A DNA stretch of 12,737 nucleotides from Archangium sp. Lineage in GTDB: Bacteria; Myxococcota; Myxococcia; Myxococcales; Myxococcaceae. The stretch spans positions 1 to 12,737 of the forward strand of contig JAEUJT010000120.1 of the NCBI GenBank assembly GCA_016793525.1, written 5' to 3'. Shown piece by piece: positions 9,201 to 12,737 of the stretch. The position numbers and the translations under genes are program-made. Each line of letters opens with the position of its first letter. Position 1 is the first letter of the stretch. The notes under the pieces are model-generated. The model was not told where the DNA came from and made no database searches. It was given only the letters and a program-made list of their open reading frames with translations.

Positions 9201-9457
9201 ACTCGCGAGATGGTCAGCTCGCCGGTGCCCGTGTTCTTCAGCGTCAGGGTCTGCGCGCCGGTGCGGCCGAGGTCGACGACGCCGAAGTCGATGGTGAGCT
9301 CCGACACGATTTCGGGCTCGACGAGAATGCTGTTCGACGGCTTGACGGCCATCAGCTCGCCGCGGCTCGTCAGCAGGCCGTTGCCGCGCTGGCACTCGCA
9401 ACCGACCGTCGCGAGCATCACCACGCTGGCCGTCATCACCGTGTGTCGAAGCAACAT
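6296..9457 (-). CDS. Secreted lipoprotein-like protein: six ASH/HYDIN-type Ig modules plus VWA domain
   Basis: A 1053-aa protein with a hydrophobic N-terminus after Arg4 and a Cys at 20 in a lipobox-like LATVGC context. The -3 position is Thr, so lipidation is likely but not certain. Six Ig-like modules of the 'choice-of-anchor D'/ASH type start with an xxxFGxV signature at about residues 54, 172, 281, 386, 521 and 637. A VWA domain follows (about 777-995). Its metal-site motif is D785-x-S787-x-S789, with probable partners Thr864 (GSGTEMG) and Asp901 (VVVVSDAGD). The tail (about 1003-1053) is a small beta-rich module containing LDVRINGQPV and ending in TCN. Numerous Cys residues suggest disulfides outside the cytoplasm. 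VWA domains usually bind ligands through a divalent metal, so adhesion or surface-complex assembly is plausible; the ligand is unknown. AGGGG lies 7 nt before the ATG. An internal ATG at residue 8 lacks a ribosome site and would remove the basic residue of the signal. Confidence 0.88.
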   Translation of the reverse strand: MLLRHTVMTASVVMLATVGCECQRGNGLLTSRGELMAVKPSNSILVEPEIVSELTIDFGVVDLGRTGAQTLTLKNTGTGELTISRVEIVSGDALYIAPAFGEASAPFHADLVQAPVSPGQELLVPVRFTPVDGTLAYESVVRFIADGADESRNTVTVTLRAKTEIGNCDVPAVVDFGNVPVGETFSEIVELVNTLSNADLATVGDIAGRDGPAFGFAAGAPRGDIEIPSMGRQPVVLNFTPTEKRAFEATVSLRGAGSCRSVTVILKGTGVDDVLTWTPPTLRFGQVPPNFQVAREVKFVNGSNRPITLRNVRTTNTTDYTFTPAGATLTLPVGETTVTVSCSPAVAGVRNSAFTFDTGLTRTPRGSVALECTGGGPKIKVTPRPAVNFGRVSFSNGLGQASRRVAVQNIGSAPLFLGTVDMMGRPGQMPLYEVVPGNASTSASDFVVTVAPTYSSVGGLPATVGSNSVDLTVALRATSVGLKEAELVLHSNDLSEPTVRLTLTANVQVTPPCSYRVTPLTADFGLVPVATQRDIPVNITNASANASDICYLTNFQFLAGSAPEFSFATPPPTEKELLAGETYTVVLRTTPVSFSGTTPVTLTGVFSFDSTSPAQPNTRITMRTVVGPSCLTVTPNPLDFGTVRSVPPTSARCNSPARTFNLYNTCSTALTLRSLQLVTAAGAAAGTPSCPGGTACPEFFLVQTPTIPSTGLTLAPGAAPVQFQARYSPIDTGVDQGVVVMEVVQSGASVSYVANMTGRGDPMGLQTDTFTQDAQPKADILLVIDDSCSMGDKQASLAANFGSFMQYANSASVDYHLSATTTDISRNGVMIRAGTAGHVLTRATPNVSGAFSTLVNVGTSGSGTEMGLAPTVAALSSVNLAGQNAGFLRLDANLAVVVVSDAGDQSPQPLSYYQNILFNVKGFANRSAFTFSNIGPYLSSAPSGCSYDDLTGLSNYQALVTATGGVRAEICSTSWASTLQSLGQTAFGFRTQFFLNNVPDLTGANQLDVRINGQPVAAGGYTYDAVSNSVRFAPVNTPGPGQTLTVGYLTTCN

Positions 9458-9464
9458 GTGTGGA

Positions 9465-9469
9465 CCCCT
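9465..9469 (-). promoter_or_regulatory. Ribosome binding site of the VWA lipoprotein gene
   Basis: AGGGG on the minus strand, 7 nt before the ATG at 9457. It favours this ATG over the one seven codons further in. Confidence 0.5.
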
Positions 9470-9514
9470 GGGGAAATGGAGCTGGCGGGCTTACAGCAGA
9501 CCCTCCCGGCGAAA

Positions 9515-9530
9515 TGCAAAGCCGGTTCCT
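9515..9530 (-). promoter_or_regulatory. Putative sigma-54 (-24/-12) promoter for the VWA lipoprotein gene
   Basis: Minus-strand AGGAACCGGCTTTGCA matches the RpoN consensus TGGCAC-N5-TTGCA. The essential GG and GC doublets are separated by the required 10 nt. The -12 element matches fully and the -24 element matches 4 of 6. Transcription would start about 45-50 nt before the ATG, a sensible leader length. No enhancer site for an activator was identified. Confidence 0.4.
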
Positions 9531-9587
9531 TTCAGTGGTCGAACCCTTTGATTCTTTTGAAGTTTCATGTGGAGTCGAGCGGTTCCG

Positions 9588-9612
9588 CCCCATTCTCACC
9601 AGCTGAGAGGGG
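9588..9612 (-). terminator. Stem-loop just after the FHA gene, possible terminator
   Basis: On the minus strand, 4 nt past the FHA stop codon, the arms CCCCTCTCA and TGAGA-AT-GGGG pair around a GCTGG loop. This gives 9 bp with a 2-nt bulge. No U-run follows, so it is not a classic intrinsic terminator. It may stop transcription inefficiently or protect the 3' end. It also separates the FHA gene from the downstream sigma-54-like promoter. Confidence 0.4.
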
Positions 9613-9616
9613 TGGA

Positions 9617-10150
9617 TCAGCGAACGGCGTGTTGGCGCAGCAGCGCGTGGAGCGTGTCGGTGGTGAGCACCAGAAACGCGCTCGAATCGCCGACGGTGAA
9701 GGCGTCGCCTTCGATGAGCTCTGTCTCTTCGGCGATGCGGCGGCCGTTGACGCGGGTGCCGTTGGTGCTGCCCAAGTCGGACACCCAGACCTGGCGCTTC
9801 CACCCGTCGTAGCGAACGAGGGCGTGGTGGCCAGACACGGCTGGGTCGTCCAACCGCACCGCGGCGTCGACCGCGCGGCCGATGGTGAAGCTGCCGTCGG
9901 GGTCCTGCGCTCCGAGGGGAATGACGACGCCGTCGTCGACGCCGAGCACGAGTGACAGCACCTGGCGGGCGACCGGGCGTTTGCCGTCGAGGGTGACCGT
10001 GCGCGACATCATCTCGTGGAGCTTGGGGTTGGCCGAGGCGGGCTGCGCCGAGCGCTGGAGCAGCACCACCGGCCCCACCCGCTGCATCATCGCGTCGGCG
10101 GGGAACTCCACCATGCGGCGCAGCTCGGTCATGGGCAGTGGATCAGGCAT
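9617..10150 (-). CDS. Small FHA-domain protein
   Basis: A 177-aa soluble protein. The FHA fold covers about residues 65-163 and keeps the phosphothreonine-recognition signatures: GR (91-92), SGHHA (106-110, fitting SxxHA) and GSTNGTRVNG (127-136, with Asn130). The N-terminal 60 residues are a Leu/Met-rich helical extension of unknown role, with no kinase or other enzyme domain. FHA domains bind phosphothreonine peptides, so it is probably a phospho-dependent adaptor in Ser/Thr-kinase signalling. The same frame stays open further upstream, but that part lies antisense to the calpain coding sequence. The ATG at 10150 is therefore preferred; ATG at residue 7 is an alternative, and neither has a strong ribosome site. 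The gene diverges from the calpain gene with 76 nt between starts, so the two may share regulation. No T6SS or kinase gene is in view. Confidence 0.88.
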   Translation of the reverse strand: MPDPLPMTELRRMVEFPADAMMQRVGPVVLLQRSAQPASANPKLHEMMSRTVTLDGKRPVARQVLSLVLGVDDGVVIPLGAQDPDGSFTIGRAVDAAVRLDDPAVSGHHALVRYDGWKRQVWVSDLGSTNGTRVNGRRIAEETELIEGDAFTVGDSSAFLVLTTDTLHALLRQHAVR

Positions 10151-10159
10151 AAGGTCATT

Positions 10160-10198
10160 TCGAAGCGTACCCACTTGCGCGTACAGTTCGAGCTTCGA
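10160..10198. promoter_or_regulatory. Inverted repeat in the divergent FHA/calpain promoter region
   Basis: TCGAAGC (10160-10166) and GCTTCGA (10192-10198) are exact inverted copies. Two GTAC tetramers lie between them (10167-10170 and 10181-10184), and an additional TTCGA is at 10187-10191. The dyad sits in the 76-nt gap between two divergent start codons, where an operator would be expected. No convincing -35/-10 pair was found for either direction. Confidence 0.3.
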
Positions 10199-10215
10199 CT
10201 GTCTGTTTTCGTTTC

Positions 10216-10220
10216 CGGAG
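10216..10220 (+). promoter_or_regulatory. Ribosome binding site of the calpain gene
   Basis: CGGAG ends 6 nt before the ATG at 10227. It decides this start over in-frame codons further upstream, which run antisense through the FHA gene. Confidence 0.65.
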
Positions 10221-10226
10221 CTGCCC

Positions 10227-11975
10227 ATGCCCGTCTCGCTCAGTGACCGCCGTCTTTCGCAGCTGTACCGAAGCTTCGAGACGAAGCGCGCGTCAGACCC
10301 GAAGACGAAAATCGGTCTCAAGCAGCTCGTGCAGCTGCTGGCCGAGGTCGCCGACAAACAGGGCACGTCGGCGACGAATGCGCTGAAGAAGCTGACGACG
10401 AAGGGGCTCCCGCGCAGCGAGCAGGTGGCGCTGGTGCTCGCCGGTATGTCGGCCGACGAGAAGAAAGACCTCACCACGCTCCTCGACCGGGGCACGGTGC
10501 CGCTCGACGCCGAGGCCAAGTCGCTGCTGCAGGCGGTGCTGGGCCGTTCGGGCGCCGCCGCGCCGGTGAGCGGGCTCAAGGTGACGAGCACCTCCCGCGG
10601 CACCCTCGCGGGCACCACCGCCGCCGGAGCGACGCTCGAGGCCATCAACCTCAGCGCCGCGCCCGAGGGCCGGCTGCACCTCGACGACACCATGGTGCTG
10701 GGCAAGGCGGGCGCCGACGGCTCGTTCTCTGGCCTCACGCTGAGCGGCGAGCAGAAAATCAAAGAGGGCGACCTCATTCGCATGAGGGCGCGGTACTCCG
10801 ACGGCTCGACGTCTGACTGGGTGACGGTCGCGGCCAAAGGCGTGGCCACGAAAGACACGCGCAACGCGGCGGTGGCGCTCAGCCGCATCGGCTTCGAGTC
10901 GAGCGGCGCGGGGGCGTTCGCCATCACCAACGTCGACTCTGGCCGGCAGATTTCGGAGCCCGGCGCGGTGATGCAGTTCACCAACTCGCGCACCGGCGAG
11001 AAGACGAAGCTCACCATCACCGCCACCGGTGGCTTTCCCGCCAACGCCAAGCTCAAGGGCAAAGCGGGTGACACGTTTTCCGTCGCGGTGACCGACGGCG
11101 TGAACAACACGAACTTCGCGAACCCGGTGGGCAAGGTGACGCTGCCCGGAGGCGCCTCCACGCAGACCGACGTGGTGGCCGATCCGGTGCTGCACAAAGA
11201 CGAGCTCGATGCGGCCGGCAAGCCCAAGTACAGCAAGGTGCTCTTCACCGGCCCGGTGTTCAGCGGCGGCGTGAAGCCCGGCGACGTCGAGCAAGGCTGG
11301 CTGGCGAACTGCTACTTCCCCGCGGCCATGGCCTCGCTGGCGCAGACCAACCCGGCCGAAATTCAGAAGATGGTGAAGGCCAACGGCGACGGCACGTACA
11401 CGGTGACCTTCAAGGAGTTCAACGCGCGCACCGGCGCGTCGGAGAAGGTCGAGATTGTCGTCGACGGCGACCTCTACGTGCAGCCCTCGGGCGAGGCGCT
11501 CTACGGCCACAGCCCGGCCAGCAACGACCCGAAGAAGATGGAGCTCTGGTACGCGCTCGTCGAGAAGGCGTACGCCGAGTGGTACAGCAGCAGCTACAAC
11601 GAGATCGGCTCCGGCGGCGTCTCGTCTGACGTGTTCGAGGCGGTGCTCGGCAAGCCCACGGCCACCACGTTCATCAAGCCCACCAACACCGAAGCGGTGT
11701 GGAAGGTCATCAAGGCCGCGAGCGACGCGAACAAGCCCATCGCCGCCGGCACACACGGTGAAGACAAAGAGGCGCTGTACACGAACACCGGCGTGTACTC
11801 CGACCACGCGTATTCGGTGCTCGGCTACGAAGAGAAGAACGGCACGCGGTACGTGAAGCTGCGCAACCCGTGGGGGCGCTCGGAGCCCGCTGGCAACGGC
11901 GCCGACGACGGCTTCTTCAACTTGAAGCTCGAAGACTTCGTGAAGCTCTACGACAACGTCATGTACGTGAAGTGA
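10227..11975 (+). CDS. Calpain-like cysteine protease (family C2) with N-terminal beta modules
   Basis: A 582-aa protein. Residues about 340-582 form a calpain catalytic domain with the full set of active-site residues: Gln356 and Cys362 in EQGWLANCYF (compare the family's QGxLGDCWFL), His527 in SDHAYSVLGY, and Asn547 in LRNPWG, followed by a glycine-rich GFF segment near 562. In front are a charged helical N-terminal region (1-108) and two probable Ig-like beta modules (about 115-205 and 215-307). No signal peptide, transmembrane segment or lipobox is seen. It is therefore cytosolic or exported by a route without a Sec signal. No EF-hand is recognised, so calcium control cannot be claimed. 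The ATG at 10227 has CGGAG 6 nt upstream. The gene diverges from an FHA protein and its end overlaps a convergent gene by 17 nt. Protease activity is well supported by motifs; the substrate is unknown. Confidence 0.92.
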   Translation: MPVSLSDRRLSQLYRSFETKRASDPKTKIGLKQLVQLLAEVADKQGTSATNALKKLTTKGLPRSEQVALVLAGMSADEKKDLTTLLDRGTVPLDAEAKSLLQAVLGRSGAAAPVSGLKVTSTSRGTLAGTTAAGATLEAINLSAAPEGRLHLDDTMVLGKAGADGSFSGLTLSGEQKIKEGDLIRMRARYSDGSTSDWVTVAAKGVATKDTRNAAVALSRIGFESSGAGAFAITNVDSGRQISEPGAVMQFTNSRTGEKTKLTITATGGFPANAKLKGKAGDTFSVAVTDGVNNTNFANPVGKVTLPGGASTQTDVVADPVLHKDELDAAGKPKYSKVLFTGPVFSGGVKPGDVEQGWLANCYFPAAMASLAQTNPAEIQKMVKANGDGTYTVTFKEFNARTGASEKVEIVVDGDLYVQPSGEALYGHSPASNDPKKMELWYALVEKAYAEWYSSSYNEIGSGGVSSDVFEAVLGKPTATTFIKPTNTEAVWKVIKAASDANKPIAAGTHGEDKEALYTNTGVYSDHAYSVLGYEEKNGTRYVKLRNPWGRSEPAGNGADDGFFNLKLEDFVKLYDNVMYVK

Positions 11976-12207
11976 GCGTCAGGTACTTCCGCTCGCAGGC
12001 CTGAATGCACGAGGCCTGCTCGAGCGCGCAGCCGATGACGCAGTTCGAGCACGCCGCCCAGTCTCTCGGCGGACAGCCGGGGTCGCACTCGTACTCCCTC
12101 CGGGCAAGGCACCCGTCGATGCACGAGAGGGTCGCCTCGCGCGGCGTGGTCGATGTTTCGCACGACGCCGTCGTGCCTGACGTGCAGCTCGCCGCGATGC
12201 AGGCCAC
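11959..12207 (-). CDS. Small Cys-rich protein with CX3C pairs, start uncertain
   Basis: 82 aa from a GTG at 12207, with 12 cysteines (3, 8, 16, 29, 33, 41, 45, 53, 56, 60, 67, 71). Four CX3C pairs (29/33, 41/45, 56/60, 67/71) are spaced 6-10 residues apart. This resembles disulfide-linked helical hairpins, expected only in an oxidising compartment. The sequence around the start (ACIAASC) resembles a lipobox but is too short to be a signal peptide. In-frame codons further upstream (to about 12260) overlap the upstream gene and do not encode one either. The true start, or an upstream frameshift, is therefore unresolved. The stop of the preceding gene lies 17 nt before the GTG, so the two are probably co-transcribed. 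The 3' end overlaps the convergent calpain gene by 17 nt. The regular cysteine pattern makes chance coding unlikely. The family is not recognised. Confidence 0.6.
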   Translation of the reverse strand: MACIAASCTSGTTASCETSTTPREATLSCIDGCLARREYECDPGCPPRDWAACSNCVIGCALEQASCIQACERKYLTLTSRT

Positions 12208-12224
12208 GCGCGCGCCGTCGTGGC

Positions 12225-12737
12225 TCAGTAGCTCCAGCCGACCTCGAGCGTCGTCGGCGCGTTCCACCCCTCGCCGAGCACGCTGCTCGTCCACACCGGC
12301 GTGTACGGCTTGAGCGCCACCGACAGCGTCGACGTCACCCGCACCTGCAGGCCCCACGAGAGCCGCACCTGCGCCGCGGGGAACGGGGAGCCTCCGACCT
12401 CGACGTGCAGCGGCACCGAGATGCGGCGGTCTGCGTCGAGGGTGAAGGTGGCGCCGAGGCGGCCGAAGATGAAGCCGATGGGCATGGTCGCCGCGTAGCT
12501 CGGCTGCAGCGGGCCGAGCGACACGCCCGAGCCGAACAGCGCCGGCCACCACGCGCGGAAGCCGATGGCCACGTCGTAGAAATGGAGGAAGTGGAAGCCG
12601 CCGAAGACCGACAGTTGCGAGGCGCGGCGGTCCACCAGGCCTGTGCCCAAGTCGACACCGGCGGTCCACAGGTACCGGGCTCGGCGCTGGGCGAGGCGGG
12701 TGAAGAGGCTCCGCGCGCCGTGGGTCTCGGGCATCGC
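12225..12737 (-). CDS. Probable outer-membrane beta-barrel protein, 5' part beyond the window
   Basis: The frame is open to the right edge. An ATG at 12734 would give 169 aa, but that N-terminus (MPETHGARSLFTR) is not a signal peptide, so the gene most likely begins outside the window. The visible part has alternating polar/hydrophobic stretches rich in Gly and aromatics (for example SVFGGFHFLHFYDVAIGF and VRLSWGLQVRVTS). It ends in LEVGWSY, and a C-terminal aromatic residue on a final beta strand is typical of outer-membrane barrels. Strand-like segments alternate with short turns, and no enzyme motif is present. It is followed by the small Cys-rich gene after 17 nt. Function is unknown; a structural outer-membrane role is inference. 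Confidence 0.65.
   Translation of the reverse strand, partial: AMPETHGARSLFTRLAQRRARYLWTAGVDLGTGLVDRRASQLSVFGGFHFLHFYDVAIGFRAWWPALFGSGVSLGPLQPSYAATMPIGFIFGRLGATFTLDADRRISVPLHVEVGGSPFPAAQVRLSWGLQVRVTSTLSVALKPYTPVWTSSVLGEGWNAPTTLEVGWSY

Noticed and set aside
6716..9955. 1079-codon plus-strand open frame opposite the VWA lipoprotein gene
   Set aside because: His/Arg-rich nonsense with no domain. The opposite strand encodes recognisable Ig-like and VWA domains.
5199..10150. FHA protein as reader of the PRSSASM repeats
   Set aside because: FHA domains prefer phosphothreonine, the repeats carry Ser, and the genes are in different transcription units. There is no sequence support.
9882..10226. Earlier in-frame start for the calpain gene
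   Set aside because: It lies antisense within the FHA gene and lacks a ribosome site, while ATG 10227 has CGGAG at 6 nt.
10151..11248. Upstream extension of the FHA frame to 543 codons
   Set aside because: The extra part is antisense to the calpain gene and Ser/Val-rich without motifs. The FHA protein starts at 10150.
10293..11807. 504-codon minus-strand open frame opposite the calpain gene
   Set aside because: It has Arg/His/Gly-rich composition and no motif, and it overlaps the calpain catalytic domain.
12208..12669. Long N-terminal extension of the Cys-rich frame (236 codons)
   Set aside because: It overlaps the barrel-protein gene in another frame and translates to Arg/Pro/His-rich nonsense. 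Only the last 82 or so codons have a protein-like pattern.
1..12737. tRNA, rRNA, CRISPR array, insertion sequence or attachment site
   Set aside because: None was seen. The only repeats are in-frame protein repeats, and there is no transposase or integrase.

Overview
The window is strongly GC-rich, coding-dense chromosomal DNA. Nothing in it is plasmid- or phage-like. The gene content suggests a myxobacterium or a close deltaproteobacterial (Myxococcota-type) relative: paralogous PilT-type ATPases, a long Cys-rich lipoprotein of ASH/HYDIN-like modules with a VWA domain, a stand-alone FHA protein and a bacterial calpain. The lineage is inferred from gene style; no marker gene is present.

Layout. 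(1) Positions 1-6194, minus strand: a tightly packed three-gene operon read right to left. It starts with a 1336-residue fusion protein (type II secretion/type IV pilus ATPase N-terminal domain, long Pro/Ser-rich repeat linker, HEAT-repeat solenoid, complete PilT-type ATPase). It continues with a normal-sized PilT-type ATPase (358 aa) and a TPR-like scaffold protein whose 3' end runs off the left edge. The first two genes are 3 nt apart and the last two overlap by 4 nt (ATGA). The starts are TTG, GTG and ATG in that order. (2) Positions 6296-9457, minus strand: a 1053-aa secreted, probably lipid-anchored protein with six Ig-like modules, a VWA domain and a short C-terminal beta module. A sigma-54-like promoter lies just upstream. 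(3) Positions 9617-10150, minus strand: a 177-aa FHA-domain protein, diverging from (4) a 582-aa calpain-like (family C2) cysteine protease with all catalytic residues, plus strand 10227-11975. (5) Positions 11959-12734, minus strand: a small protein rich in CX3C pairs, whose end overlaps the calpain end, preceded by the C-terminal part of a probable outer-membrane beta-barrel protein that runs off the right edge.

How they may work together. The operon looks like a type IV pilus motor accessory module: two PilT-like hexameric ATPases, one carrying its own scaffold, plus a TPR adaptor. No pilin, assembly ATPase or platform gene is in view, so the two ATPases would have to act on a pilus machine encoded elsewhere. 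The remaining genes look like separate transcription units for surface and signalling functions. The most unusual item is the HEAT-PilT fusion and its co-transcription with a second PilT.
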